Numbered from the stretch's first letter, positions 7,402-16,525 are shown. The stretch: DNA of 33,571 nucleotides from Chloroflexota bacterium (GCA_013152435.1 JAADGJ010000067.1:1-33571), one strand, 5' to 3'. Made by a program: numbers and translations. Notes: a model not told the origin generated them from the sequence alone.

Positions 7402-8922
7402 ATGAGCCCACGTGCTTTACTGAGCGTATATGACAAGACGGGGTTGGTCGAGTTCGGGCGGGGCCTGGCGGAGCTAGGGTTCGAGCTGGTGGCCTCCGGC
7501 GGGACGGCTCGGACGCTAAGCGAAGCCGGGCTGGCGGTGACACAGGTGGACGAGATCACCGGCTTCCCAGAGATCCTGGGCGGCCGCGTGAAGACGCTGC
7601 ATCCGGCGGTGCACGGCGGCATTCTAGCCCGGCGCACGCCCGAGCATCTGGCCGAGCTGGAGAGCCACGGGATCACCCCCATCGACCTGGTGGCCTGCAA
7701 CCTGTACCCGTTCGTGGAGACCGTCCGACGGCCCGATGTGACGGAAGCTCAGGCGGTGGAGGAGATCGACATCGGCGGTGTGACGCTGCTGCGCGCCGCG
7801 GCCAAGAACTTCGAGTCGGTCACCGTCGTGTGCGATCCGGCCGACTACGGTCGGGTGCTGGAGGCGCTGCGGACGGGTGAGGTCCCGGCGGACGAGCGCC
7901 GCCGGCTGGCGCTGAAGGCGTTCCGGCACACGGCCGCGTACGATGCCGCTATCGCCACCTGGCTGGCCGGGCGGGTCGAGGCCGACGAGCCCATGCCGGG
8001 CGCGCTCAACCTGGCGGCCGAGCGGGTGCAGCTGCTGCGCTATGGCGAGAATCCCCATCAGCAGGCCGCCCTCTATCGGTGGGTGGGCGCCTCCCCCGCG
8101 TTCGAACAGCTTCAGGGCAAAGAGCTGAGCTACAACAACATCGTGGACCTGGAGGCCGCGTGGGCCATGCCGCAGGAGTTCGACGAGCCGGCGGTGGCCA
8201 TCATCAAGCACACGAACCCCAGCGGCCTGGCCGTGGCGGATACGTTGGTGGATGCGTACAGGCTGGCGCTGGCGTGCGATCCCGTCTCCGCCTTCGGGTC
8301 CATCATCGCCGTCAATCGTGAGGTGGACCTGGCGCTGGTGGAGGAGATCGGTTCCCTCTTCGTGGAGGTGTTGGTGGCTCCATCGTATACGCCGAAAGCG
8401 CTGGAGTGGCTGGCCCAACATAAGAAGAACTGCCGAGTGATGGTGGCGAAGCCGGGTGGGGAGGAGGACCTGGTCATCCGATCCGTGCGCAACGGCCTGC
8501 TGGCGCAGACGCCTGATCTGCGCGGCGTGGACGAGAGCAAGTGGAAGGTGGTGACGAAGCGGCAGCCCACCGAGGCCGAGCGGAAGAGCCTGGCCTTCGC
8601 CTGGATCGCGGTGAAGCATGTGAAGTCGAATGCCATCGTCTTCGTGCAGGGGACGGCCACCGTGGGCGTGGGCGCCGGGCAGATGAACCGGGTGGATTCC
8701 GTTTATCTGGCGGCGCGGCGGGCCGGCGATCGGGCGAGGGGAGCGGTCATGGCCTCGGATGCCTTCTTCCCCTTCCCGGACGGGATCGAGGCGGCGGCGG
8801 AGGCTGGGGTGACGGCCTGCATCCAGCCGGGCGGATCCATTCGAGATGAGAAGGTCATCGCCGCGGCCGATCGGTTGGGCATGGCCATGATCTTCACCGG
8901 CGAGCGCCACTTCCGGCACTGA
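7402..8922 (+). CDS. purH: Bifunctional AICAR formyltransferase / IMP cyclohydrolase
   Basis: PurH carries out the last two steps to IMP. The 506-residue protein has the N-terminal MGS-like cyclohydrolase domain ([50 protein letters not shown]) followed by the AICAR transformylase domain ([74 protein letters not shown]). KHTNPSG contains the catalytic Lys-His pair. The ATG at 7402 starts at the conserved [11 protein letters not shown]; an upstream start at 7354 would translate the repeat spacer. Length is typical. It is the last pur gene and is followed by a hairpin terminator. Confidence 0.96.
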   Translation: MSPRALLSVYDKTGLVEFGRGLAELGFELVASGGTARTLSEAGLAVTQVDEITGFPEILGGRVKTLHPAVHGGILARRTPEHLAELESHGITPIDLVACNLYPFVETVRRPDVTEAQAVEEIDIGGVTLLRAAAKNFESVTVVCDPADYGRVLEALRTGEVPADERRRLALKAFRHTAAYDAAIATWLAGRVEADEPMPGALNLAAERVQLLRYGENPHQQAALYRWVGASPAFEQLQGKELSYNNIVDLEAAWAMPQEFDEPAVAIIKHTNPSGLAVADTLVDAYRLALACDPVSAFGSIIAVNREVDLALVEEIGSLFVEVLVAPSYTPKALEWLAQHKKNCRVMVAKPGGEEDLVIRSVRNGLLAQTPDLRGVDESKWKVVTKRQPTEAERKSLAFAWIAVKHVKSNAIVFVQGTATVGVGAGQMNRVDSVYLAARRAGDRARGAVMASDAFFPFPDGIEAAAEAGVTACIQPGGSIRDEKVIAAADRLGMAMIFTGERHFRH

Positions 8923-8952
8923 AGCACAAGCATCTGAATATCCATATCATGT

Positions 8953-8999
8953 GGGGCGAGGCCGTTGCAAACGGGAGCGGCGGCCTCGTCCTCTTATTT
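8953..8999 (+). terminator. Rho-independent terminator after purH
   Basis: CGAGGCCG (8957-8964) pairs with CGGCCTCG (8981-8988), with outer G-C and G-T pairs, and is followed by CTCTTATTT. It lies 31 bp after the purH stop and closes the operon. A sequence-related hairpin with compensated differences occurs at 19482-19526. Confidence 0.7.
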
Positions 9000-9089
9000 G
9001 GAGGTTGGCCTGTTCATCGCGGTATACATGCTCGACGTTTCCCTCAGGTGCGAGCCTTTGGCGCCTGATCCGAAAGTACGACAAGGACG

Positions 9090-9235
9090 AAAGGGGAAGA
9101 GGATAGCCTGCAGGGCTTGGTTTTGGGTGGAAGCAGCGCCGTCGAGTTCGACGGCCAAATGGGTGAGGAATGCTTCGACCTCAGAAGGTCCCTCTCCCTG
9201 GGATGGCGCTTATTGTGGAAAAGGATAAGGCGCTT
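9090..9235 (-). pseudogene. Relic of a tyrosine recombinase (integron-integrase-like), N-terminal core-binding part
   Basis: Read on the minus strand from 9235, the DNA gives KRLILFHNKRHPRE in one frame and then GPSEVEAFLTHLAVELDG and AASTQNQALQAILFPF in the next frame. These match the conserved N-terminal domain of integron-type and related XerC-like recombinases (WI..FI.FH.KRHP...MG...V.AFL..LAV...VAASTQNQAL.ALLFLY). A single frameshift lies between the two parts, and everything after LFPF is unrelated. The upstream end abuts exactly the left inverted repeat of the insertion sequence at 9236, so the element appears to have landed in this gene or its relic. No N-terminal remainder was found on the far side of the element. 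Confidence 0.72.
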
Positions 9236-9259
9236 AATCGAGACCTGGTCATAAATCGA

Positions 9260-9330
9260 GCCGCGCCCACTTGACGGGGCGCGGCTGCCTCGGTAGGTTC
9301 GTGGTGCTCAACCCCACCTACCGGAGGCAG
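9260..9330 (+). promoter_or_regulatory. Double hairpin covering the transposase ribosome binding site
   Basis: GCCGCGCCC (9260-9268) pairs with GGGCGCGGC (9277-9285). Immediately after, the segment from 9285 to 9298 pairs with 9316-9330 (CTGCCTC/GAGGCAG and GGTAGGT/ACCTACC) with one bulged base. The 3' arm contains GGAGG (9323-9327), the ribosome binding site 7 bp before the ATG at 9335. This arrangement would block translation on transcripts that read in from outside, as known for IS10 and IS50. Confidence 0.6.
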
Positions 9331-9334
9331 CCCC

Positions 9335-9987
9335 ATGATATCACGGAACGCCCTTCTTGTCAGGTTGCTGTCTCTGGTTGATCAAGTGCCTTTACCAGGC
9401 GAATATCGACGGCGTCGTCGGGGACGGCCTTACGTCTATCCCACGCGGTTGATGGCCTTCCGGCACATCCGCAGCGGATACGCCCTTTGGCGCTTCCTGG
9501 CCCAGCCCGTGCCGGAAGCGGTGATGTTGCGCCAGGCGCTGTTCCATGGCGGCCCCATGCCTTCGCGACGGACCATTGAACGGCGCTTGGCGGCTCTGCC
9601 TACGGCGCTGGAGGCCGAGATTGCTGTGTTGGGACAGCTGCTGCTGGAGCGCTTGCAGGTGTGGGCCAAGGAGGCGGCGGCTGCAGCCATCGACAGTGCC
9701 CCTTTCCACGGGTCACTCCACGGCGAGGAGGCCCCCATCCCCGCACCGGCTCTGGAGCGGTCGTGCGCTGGGTGCTGCACACCGTCCGCAATACCACCGT
9801 TGAGCGCTTCTTTGCTCATTACAAGAAGGTGTTTGAATTGTTGGGCCAAGTCCCCACTCGGGGACAGCAGAAAACCTGCTTGCTTCTGGCGGGCAGTGTA
9901 TATGTTTACCAACTGGTGTTGCTCCTCCAATTGGAGTTAGACCAGCAACCCGGGCAAGGCCTTAAGGCCCTACTCCAGGCCATCTGA
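9335..9987 (+). pseudogene. Transposase with deleted catalytic core and frameshift
   Basis: From ATG 9335 the first frame encodes a typical DDE transposase N-terminus with the RRRGRPYVYP segment, LMAFRHIRSGYALWRFL, SRRTIERRLAALP and VWAKEAAAAAIDSAPF, where the Asp of AIDS should be the first catalytic residue. The C-terminal part continues in a second frame (from about 9750) as VVRWVLHTVRNTTVERFFAHY and GSVYVYQLVLLLQLE, ending at a TGA at 9985-9987 directly before the right inverted repeat. Between the two, the roughly 100-150 residues that carry the remaining catalytic residues in full-length relatives are absent. It cannot be active itself. Confidence 0.75.
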
Positions 9988-10118
9988 TTTGTGACCAGGT
10001 CTCGATTAGTTTCCTGCCTTGCGAGACCGTACCACCTTCATGCGCCAGGCCACCAACCAGTGGCATGCGAAGGTGCGCGTTCAGCGACTCCTTATTATCT
10101 ATCCTCTCGGGTGCTTTG

Positions 10119-10265
10119 CACGATGATATTCAAATCATTGACACCCTGCCTCTGACCGAACGCTTCGACATTGAACGCACCCGAGCCCGTGACTTATGGC
10201 ATTATCAACATCGACTGATACGGAGGATCTTGGCGCATACCATTTGTGTGTTTATCAACTTATAG
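10119..10265 (+). pseudogene. C-terminal relic of a second DDE transposase
   Basis: The reading HDDIQIIDTLPLTERF, then DIERTRARDLWHYQHRLIRR and ILAHTICVFINL, ending in a stop, resembles the C-terminal end of IS4/IS5/IS982-type transposases (V...LTERFG...PRARSLWG...R...K..AYN....LN). Nothing upstream in the same frame continues the family, so only about 49 codons remain. The likeness is short and the family assignment is tentative. Confidence 0.45.
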
Positions 10266-10658
10266 CTCGGCTGCCTTCCCTTGGACTTGGCTGGTTTGGT
10301 CACCTTATAGAAAGTTGCACATCGGGTTCATATTCCTTTTGACTCAACGATGCGGGTATGGTATTCTTCGTGTTAGGAGTCATGGGGATCCTTCTTCATT
10401 GATGATTTTGTCGTTACCCATTGAGGATGTTCGGATCTTGCTTTTTACCAAGATTCAGTATACCACCGCGGCGGGTGAGCTTTCTCGTTGGGTGGGTTTT
10501 TTTGAGAGGTTTTCAATAACTCGTTATTGGTAATTGTACGCTTTCCCGGAGGTTCAGACGTTTCTTTGAGAAAAATTCGGAGTCGATACTTTTAATTTGC
10601 TTGCAAGAGGTTTGGTTGAGTAGTTGTCGAGATTCAAACATTTGAAATAGGAGAGAGC
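10266..10658. other. 393-bp gene-free, AT-richer stretch before the vWA lipoprotein gene
   Basis: No convincing gene is visible. The composition is visibly poorer in GC than the purine operon, and a T7 tract occurs at about 10497-10503 without a convincing stem before it. It should contain the promoter of the following gene, but no hexamer pair stands out. GGAGAG near 10650-10655 is the ribosome binding site of that gene. Confidence 0.4.
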
Positions 10659-12857
10659 ATGACTACAAATCAGTTAAGAGGTAGGCTGTATAGGTTGAGA
10701 GTATGGATACTTATCCTCGTTTTAATTTCAAGTTTAACTGGCATAGCCGCCTGTGGATCACCGAGCGGAAATGATACAGACACCGGTGCGAGTAACAGTG
10801 TGACTATAGAAAGCGGCAGTGAAACAACAATCGACAGTGGCTCAAGCGATGAATCTGGCAGCGCGGCAACCCCGGCCAGTAAAACTGGCGACGTATCTGT
10901 AACTGAAGAGGCCAACGCACCTCCCCCGGCTACCGAACCGCTCCCCACCATCGAACCGTCCCCTACTACTGGACCGCCTCCCATCCCCGAACCAACCTCC
11001 ACCCTCGAACCAGAACCTACGGAAACCATTGCCCTGGAAACAGCAACCGATACGGAAGAATCGACTGAGGTTGATGAGCCGGTCCCGGATTCAACATCGA
11101 CGGATGACATCTCTTCTGCTGTCGCAGTTCCGAAGAACATCAACACCGCTTTCATCCTCGATGCCTCCGGTTCTATGCTGGCTGACCTGGGCAGTCGCAC
11201 CCGGCTGGCAATCGCTCAGGATGCCATCGGTAACCTCAGTGCCGGATTACCCGCCTCCATCAATGCCAGTCTATGGGTTTATGGTCACCGGGTGGAGAAG
11301 GACAACAAGGCCGAGTCCTGCCGAGATATTGAGCAGGTGATTGAACTGGGACCGGTCGACTCGAAGCAGTTTGATACGGTCGCTCACAGCTTTGCGGCCA
11401 AGGGCTATACCCCCATCACCGATGCCCTGCTGCAAGCGGCATCTAGCCTGCCCGTTGGTCTCAACGAACGCAATACGATTGTGCTTGTTTCTGATGGGGA
11501 AGAGACTTGCGGCGGCGACCCCTGCGCTCTGGCCGCCGAGCTGGCCGCGAGCGATAGCAAGCTTGTGATACATACCATTGGTTTGGCCGTGGACGACGTT
11601 ACACGTGCCCAACTGCAATGTATTGCCGACGTGAGCGGCGGGACCTACACCGACGCCGATAGTGCCGAGGATCTGAGCCTGGCCCTGGAAGAGGCAGCCG
11701 AAGCGGCCGCGGATGATACGTTCAGTATTGTCGAAGGTCTGGGCCGGCCCAGCGTGGTGGTTGTTAGCCCTGATGGACGAAATGTGTACGTTACCGGAGC
11801 AGGGGCCGGGTCGGTGGTGGTTTTCAGCCGTGAGCCAGATACAGGGCAATTGACCTTCCTTGAAGTGCATGTGAACGGGATTGATGGCGTTCTGGGGCTT
11901 AGCTCCCCCCAGGGTTTAGCGATCAGCCCTGATGGGAAGCACGTATACGCCACAGGCGGCGATGACCTAGCTATGGCTATCTTTAGCCGCAACCCGGACA
12001 CAGGCTCGCTCACCTTTGTGGAAGCGGTCGATGTCTTTGGCAGCGTAGCCGGTGTGGACAGTGCCCGCGCAGTGGCGGTCAGTCCCGATAATCTGAGCGT
12101 CTACGTGACAGGCAAAGACGATGCCAGAACAGACGACGCTATTGCCGTCTACAGTCGCAATGCAGATACAGGACGACTCTCCCCGGTCGAGATGGTTCAA
12201 GAAGGTGTGAATGGAGTGGCCGGTCTCAACGCGTTGACCGGGATCACTGTGAGTCCCGATAATCGCAACGTGTACGCGGCGAACATCTGGCACACCATGG
12301 CCGTTTTTAACCGTGACCCGGACACCGGCGCCCTGACCTTTGTCCAGGTGTTGGAAGATAAAGTTGATGTCGCAAACAACGGCTTGCTGGGGGCGCATGT
12401 GGTGGCCGTCAGCCCCGATAACCGGCATGTCTACGTGACCGGACGTCGCGGCGATACGGTCACGGTTTTTGGCCGGAACCCGGATACAGGCGCCTTGACT
12501 TTTACGGATCAGTTGCGGGGCAAAATTGGAAACACTACGGCCAACCTAGATGGGGCACACGGCCTGGCCATCAGTCCTGACGGCCAACACGTCTACGTCG
12601 CGTCAGACAATATCGACATGCTCTTGAACCTCAGCCGCGACCCACAGGCCGGAACACTGGCCTTAATGGAGGAATTCACCGACAATATGGCCGGAGTGGA
12701 CGGTTTGGAAAACGGCTGGTCGATTGCTGTTAGCCCCGACGGTCGCAACGTCTACGTGGCCGGCTTTGATGACGACTCACTGTCCGTCTTCACCCGTGAC
12801 GTGGCCTCGGGGTCGCTCGCCTTTACCGAGGTCATCAGAAACAAAGTAGGTCAGTAG
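10659..12857 (+). CDS. Lipoprotein with vWA domain and seven-bladed lactonase-like beta-propeller
   Basis: A 732-residue exported protein. The N-terminus has a basic stretch, a hydrophobic segment and a lipobox ending at Cys32 (GIAAC-GSPSG). Residues about 33-150 form a Ser/Thr then Pro/Glu/Thr-rich linker. The vWA domain (about 160-345) keeps the MIDAS residues: DASGS at 168-172, the Thr in YTPITDALL, and the Asp in LVSDGEE. It is followed by seven repeats of the type VSPDGRNVYVTG...VVFSRDPDTGxLTF, the YVTN/6-phosphogluconolactonase-like propeller. The vWA part predicts metal-dependent binding of a protein or surface ligand; the propeller is a second binding platform. Enzyme activity is not supported. 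It stands alone, with transposon relics on both sides, and its DNA is less GC-rich than the pur genes, suggesting recent transfer. Confidence 0.88.
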   Translation: MTTNQLRGRLYRLRVWILILVLISSLTGIAACGSPSGNDTDTGASNSVTIESGSETTIDSGSSDESGSAATPASKTGDVSVTEEANAPPPATEPLPTIEPSPTTGPPPIPEPTSTLEPEPTETIALETATDTEESTEVDEPVPDSTSTDDISSAVAVPKNINTAFILDASGSMLADLGSRTRLAIAQDAIGNLSAGLPASINASLWVYGHRVEKDNKAESCRDIEQVIELGPVDSKQFDTVAHSFAAKGYTPITDALLQAASSLPVGLNERNTIVLVSDGEETCGGDPCALAAELAASDSKLVIHTIGLAVDDVTRAQLQCIADVSGGTYTDADSAEDLSLALEEAAEAAADDTFSIVEGLGRPSVVVVSPDGRNVYVTGAGAGSVVVFSREPDTGQLTFLEVHVNGIDGVLGLSSPQGLAISPDGKHVYATGGDDLAMAIFSRNPDTGSLTFVEAVDVFGSVAGVDSARAVAVSPDNLSVYVTGKDDARTDDAIAVYSRNADTGRLSPVEMVQEGVNGVAGLNALTGITVSPDNRNVYAANIWHTMAVFNRDPDTGALTFVQVLEDKVDVANNGLLGAHVVAVSPDNRHVYVTGRRGDTVTVFGRNPDTGALTFTDQLRGKIGNTTANLDGAHGLAISPDGQHVYVASDNIDMLLNLSRDPQAGTLALMEEFTDNMAGVDGLENGWSIAVSPDGRNVYVAGFDDDSLSVFTRDVASGSLAFTEVIRNKVGQ

Positions 12858-12982
12858 CCGCGTGCAACGCGGGTAAATAACTGAGGCTTCCCGATTTCAA
12901 CCTCCGGGAGGTGGCCAGGATCACTCTGCTTACTAGAGAATTTCCGGCTACTTCCTGGAGGGTATTTCTAGACGCGTCCTAG

Positions 12983-13888
12983 AGCCTGTTATGCACTTTG
13001 AGGAGCGAGGGTCATGGCTCTGACCAAACGCTGCAGCATCAAGATAGCAAATGCCACGACATGAAGCCCGCATAGCACCTCAGCAGTGCGTTCATAGTCT
13101 CGCACCGTCGGAACCGGGTGAGCCAGGCGAAACTGCGTTCGACGACCCACCGTTTGGGCAACAGCACGAAGCCCTTTCTCGTTGCTGGCAATTGGACGAG
13201 CACCAACTCCACTCCGTTATGGGCTGCGTCCTGAGCCGCCTGCTCTCCTGTGTATCCCTGGTGGGCGGACGCAACTTCTATGGAGTGCCCTGTGGCACTC
13301 TGAGCGTCTTTCATCAGCGGTGCTACCTGCGCATGTTCCGCTTCATGGGCAGGAGTGACATGCAAAGCCAGCAGGTAGCCCACGGTATCCACGGCCAGAT
13401 GAAGTTTGCTGCCTTTTCGGCGCTTATAGCCGTCATATCCCGCCCGTGCGCCGCTCTCCGGCGTGGATTGGAGCGTGCGACTGTCCAGAATGGCCACTGT
13501 GGGATGCGGTTCCTTGCCTTGTGCCAAACGCAAGAGCGCTCGCAGATCATGGATCATGGCGACAAACACACCTGCCTTCAGCCACTGACGCGTTTGCTGA
13601 TAGACCGTATGCCAGGGAGGTAAATCGTTGGGCATCATGCGCCATTGGGACCCGGTTTTCACGATCCAGCGCAATCCGTTGTACACTTCCCGCAGGTCGT
13701 GTTCCCGTTGTGGGGCATCCTCTCGCATCAGGGTCAGATAGGGCTTCATGAAGGCCCATTCTTCATCGGTTACGTCACTTGGGTATGGCTTCTTGTTCAT
13801 GACGGAGAGATTACCACGGAAGCATATGATTTCCGCCGTGACAGTATGTGATTTTCGTATGAACGAGCACAAAAGTGCATAACAGCTT
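12983..13888 (-). mobile_element. IS5-family insertion sequence, 906 bp, with CTAG target duplication
   Basis: The ends are imperfect inverted repeats: the left reads AGCCTGTTATGCACTTT and the complement of the right reads AAGCTGTTATGCACTTT. CTAG occurs directly outside both ends (12979-12982 and 13889-13892), the target duplication expected for IS5-like elements. The insertion lies between the vWA lipoprotein gene and the cupin gene, 38 bp before the cupin start. One transposase gene fills the element on the minus strand. Confidence 0.85.
12989..13800 (-). pseudogene. IS5-family transposase, frameshifted near the C-terminus and lacking one catalytic Asp
   Basis: The ATG at 13798-13800 opens MNKKPYPSDVTDEEWAFM, the usual IS5 start, then RWIVKTGSQWRMMP, AILDSRTLQSTPESGARAG (first catalytic Asp), KLHLAVDTVGYLLAL and WVVERSFAWLTRFRR (catalytic Glu). 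Two defects are visible. Where relatives have DQGYTG or DGGYAG with the second catalytic Asp, this copy reads AHQGYTG (CAC instead of GAC, near 13246). After FRR the frame shifts: the reading ends at 13039, whereas a neighbouring frame continues VRDYERTAEVLCGLHVVAF and AILMLQRLV to a stop at 12989-12991, just inside the element end. The copy is very probably inactive. Confidence 0.8.
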
Positions 13889-13926
13889 CTAGGCGGCTTA
13901 TCAAAGCGACTAGGAGGGGCTTTGTT

Positions 13927-14289
13927 ATGAAGAGTGTGGATGGTAAACCACGAGTCTTTCACATCTTGCGTCAGGACGCATTGGAGATCAAAGATACACC
14001 GTTTGGTAGCGTTGGAAAGGTCTTCAGCGGCGAAGGGATAGAGGCCGTCTGGGTAAGGAAACAGAACGAAGATATTGATGCTGATTGGTTCTCGCAGCCA
14101 CTGGTAGATCTCATTCTCGTTGTGCAAGGGAAACTCAAGGTGGAGTTTGAACGATCCGATCTATCACCTCGCGTGCTCGAACCCGGCGATCTTCTAGTCC
14201 TTCCGGCAAACACGCGTTGCCGTGCGTACCGCTGGCCACGTGACGCCAAAGAAGCGACTGTGTTTGTTGCCGTGTATCCTGTGACCTGA
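13927..14289 (+). CDS. Small single-domain cupin
   Basis: A 120-residue cytosolic protein with a cupin-like barrel: LVDLILVVQGKLKVEFE (first motif without the usual HxH pair) and RVLEPGDLLVLPANTRCRAYRW (second motif, G-D-x-x-x-x-P). The metal-binding histidines of classical cupins are not clearly present, so a metal enzyme is doubtful and a binding role is possible. AGGAGGGG at 13910-13917 is a good ribosome binding site. Its upstream region was cut by the IS5 element 38 bp before the start, so its present promoter may be altered. The substrate cannot be predicted. Confidence 0.8.
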   Translation: MKSVDGKPRVFHILRQDALEIKDTPFGSVGKVFSGEGIEAVWVRKQNEDIDADWFSQPLVDLILVVQGKLKVEFERSDLSPRVLEPGDLLVLPANTRCRAYRWPRDAKEATVFVAVYPVT

Positions 14290-14314
14290 AGCATAGAAAT
14301 GCATACAACAGGAG

Positions 14315-14782
14315 CTAAGGATTCGTTTGCGGGCTACCGCTCGTCGTGGATTTCGATAACATCAGGCCGATCAGGCGCAATGCCGCTGCGGCCTCGGCCG
14401 ACTGTTGCCGGGCCGCCTCCCGATTCGGCTGAGCGAAGATCGTCCGGATGGCCGCCGCCACGATCGCCTTGTCCCCCTTGGGCACGTGCGCCAGCACATT
14501 GCGCATGAAGTGCACCCGGCATCGCTGCCAGGCAGCACCGGCCAGCACCTCCCCAATGGCCTCCTTCAGCCCCTGATGCGCATCGCTGATCACCAGCTCC
14601 ATCCCCTGCAGCCCACGAGCCATCAGGCCACGCAGAAAGGCCACCCAGAATGCTTCTTCTTCACTGGCCCCCATGTCTACCGCCAGCACCTCTCGCTCTC
14701 CCGTATCCCGTACTCCCGTTGCGCAGATGCTCTCGCCCTGATCACGAAGTCGGAGTTGATGATACATGGGGTGGATGTCCAT
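14315..14782 (-). pseudogene. IS256-family (Mutator-type) transposase fragment
   Basis: Minus-strand reading gives ATGVRDTGEREVLAVDMG, EEEAFWVAFLRGLMARGLQG, LVISDAHQGLKEAIG, GAAWQRCRVHFMRNVLAHVP and AAIRTIFAQPNREAARQQ, the conserved middle of IS256-type transposases including the second catalytic Asp (SDAH). The N-terminal third with the first Asp and the C-terminal third with the catalytic Glu are missing, and a few residues are lost between RLRDQG and ATGVRD. It is a relic without visible element ends. Confidence 0.85.
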
Positions 14783-14893
14783 AATGCTTGACCGTCCTCC
14801 AGGGAAGCGGTTATACTGGAGCTGGCCTCTTCGTTGCGGTATGATAGTGATGGCGGCGGCCTCTCTTCACTGGTATCGAGATCCTCGGGGGGA

Positions 14894-16180
14894 ATGAGCA
14901 GAGTGAAAATCGCCATACTAACCGCTGGTACTCGGGGAGATGTGCAACCCTATGTTGCGGTTGGGGTTGGCCTGCAGGCAAAGGGGCATCGGGTTCGGAT
15001 CGCCACGCATCGAAACTTTAAGTCCATGCTCGACCAGTACGGGCTTGACTTTTCCCCGGTTGAAGGTGATCCGCGCCAAATCCTCATGGGAGATGTGGGG
15101 CAGAAGCTCCTGAGCACCGAAAAGAATCCGATAGCGATGATGCGGCACACTGTTGCTGCTGCAGAGCCCGTTCTGCATCAGGTGTTCGATGACTATTGGG
15201 AAGCCAGTCAGGGTGCCGATGTGATTCTGTTTCATCTCCTAGCGGCGTTGCCGGCGGCCTCCATTGCCGAAAAACGGAATGTTCCAGCCTTTCCTCTGTA
15301 CCTCCAACACGTGCATCACACCTGGCACTATCCGAGCGCAGCTGCAACTCCGCTGCTGCTGGGCATTCCATTCCTGGCAGGTCTGTACAATCGCCTTACG
15401 TATAAGCTGGAAGATTGGGCGTTTTGGCACTTTATTCGGTCGGTTATCAATCACTGGAGGGAGCATGTCCTGGGCTTGCCTGCTTACAAGGCCAACCCTT
15501 TTTTAAGCCGGGAATGGCAGCAGCGCCCTTTTCTCTACGGTTTCAGCCCTCGGGTTGTTCCGAAGGCGCCTGACTGGGGAGACAATATCCATATAACCGG
15601 ATACTGGTTTCTTCCAATGGTTGAAGATTGGCGTCCCCCGAAACGGCTGGTAGATTTTCTACAATCGGGCTCGCCGCCTGTGTATATTGGCTTCGGGAGT
15701 ATGGTTCATCGTGACGCCGAAGAGATGACGGAGATCGTGTTGAAGGCATTGCAGATGACGAACAGGCGGGGAGTTCTGGCCGCGGGCTGGGGTGGGCTCA
15801 GCGATAGCGATCTTCCGGACCATGTGATAAAAATAGACTTTGCACCCCATGACTGGCTTTTCCCGAGAATGGCCGCCGTGGTGCATCACGGCGGAGCCGG
15901 GACCACGGCGGCAGGCTTGAGGGCCGGAGTGCCCTCTGTCATTGTACCGTTCTTCGGTGATCAGCCGTTTTGGGGATGGCGGGTAGCGGCATTAGGGGTA
16001 GGGCCTCCGCCCATTCCCCGCAAGAAACTCACGGCGAAGTCGTTGGCGAAAGCCATGGAGTTTGCCGTCAACGATGAGGACGTGAAAAGGCGGGCTGAAA
16101 AGTTAGGCGAGGCGATTCGCGCCGAGCGAGGCGTTGATCGTGCTGTGGAGATACTGACTGAGTACTTCGCCAGCAGCTAG
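14894..16180 (+). CDS. GT1-family glycosyltransferase (sterol glucosyltransferase / MGT type)
   Basis: A 428-residue GT-B fold enzyme that transfers a sugar from a nucleotide sugar to a small hydrophobic acceptor. The N-terminal domain starts KIAILTAGTRGDVQPYVAVG and GHRVRIATH, as in sterol 3-beta-glucosyltransferases and macrolide or calicheamicin transferases. The C-terminal donor site shows VYIGFGSM, FAPHDWLFPRMAAVVHHGG, GAGTTAAGLRAGVP and PFFGDQPFWG, with the conserved HHGGAGTT and D-Q pair. The ATG at 14894 starts at the conserved strand; a start at 14834 would add 20 unlikely residues. A G-rich run (14886-14892) is a poor but possible ribosome binding site. The gene stands alone, so the acceptor (lipid, carotenoid, hopanoid or natural product) is unknown. 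Confidence 0.88.
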   Translation: MSRVKIAILTAGTRGDVQPYVAVGVGLQAKGHRVRIATHRNFKSMLDQYGLDFSPVEGDPRQILMGDVGQKLLSTEKNPIAMMRHTVAAAEPVLHQVFDDYWEASQGADVILFHLLAALPAASIAEKRNVPAFPLYLQHVHHTWHYPSAAATPLLLGIPFLAGLYNRLTYKLEDWAFWHFIRSVINHWREHVLGLPAYKANPFLSREWQQRPFLYGFSPRVVPKAPDWGDNIHITGYWFLPMVEDWRPPKRLVDFLQSGSPPVYIGFGSMVHRDAEEMTEIVLKALQMTNRRGVLAAGWGGLSDSDLPDHVIKIDFAPHDWLFPRMAAVVHHGGAGTTAAGLRAGVPSVIVPFFGDQPFWGWRVAALGVGPPPIPRKKLTAKSLAKAMEFAVNDEDVKRRAEKLGEAIRAERGVDRAVEILTEYFASS

Positions 16181-16185
16181 TATAA

Positions 16186-16330
16186 GCGCGTGTCTGAAAA
16201 TTGATCGGCAAGGTGTCTGAGGGGTCTCCCTCAACGACCGGCTTCACAGGGGGATGTGTGGAGGGGACCTCCTCTCCACGAAAACCCCGCTTTTCCGGCC
16301 TGCACCTGCCTTTCTCGGCCCTTCCCGATG
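16186..16330 (+). repeat. MITE-like element, truncated copy A
   Basis: Starts GCGCGTGTCTGAAAA like the left end of the complete copy at 19146 and stays collinear with it through GGTCTCCCTCAACGACC, AGGGGGATGTGTGGAGGGG and GCACCTGCCTTTCTCGG before similarity stops near 16330. The right half and right inverted repeat are absent. It begins only 5 bp after the glycosyltransferase stop codon. Confidence 0.75.
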
Positions 16331-16525
16331 ATCTTCGCGTGGTGAAAGAAACGTGCGGGCCGCGTCATTCGTTTCGGATAAGTCGGGGCGACCCGCCGGG
16401 TTGCCTTACGGAACTATTCTCTGAAGACCAGGGTTCCTATGTTGCTTTATTTGAGCGAAGATCAATAAGGCGAGCCTTTCTATGAGGTCCAAGGATATCC
16501 TGAATCTTGGTGGTATTGATAGGTG

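Larger units (their letters stand above)
9236..10007 (+). mobile_element. Insertion sequence with intact ends and internal deletion
   Basis: The ends AATCGAGACCTGGTCA (9236-9251) and its complement (9992-10007) match perfectly over 16 bp, and the match continues imperfectly for about 8 bp. The element is 772 bp and holds one transposase reading region whose catalytic middle is missing. I do not see a clear target duplication. Family assignment beyond a DDE element is not secure. Confidence 0.75.

Noticed and set aside
10480-10510. Terminator at the T7 tract
   Set aside because: No stable stem precedes the tract; the GGGTG and CCACC words pair only over a few bases.
13801-14127. 109-residue N-terminal extension of the IS5 transposase
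   Set aside because: It runs past the element's right end into the antisense of the cupin gene; the standard transposase start is at 13800.
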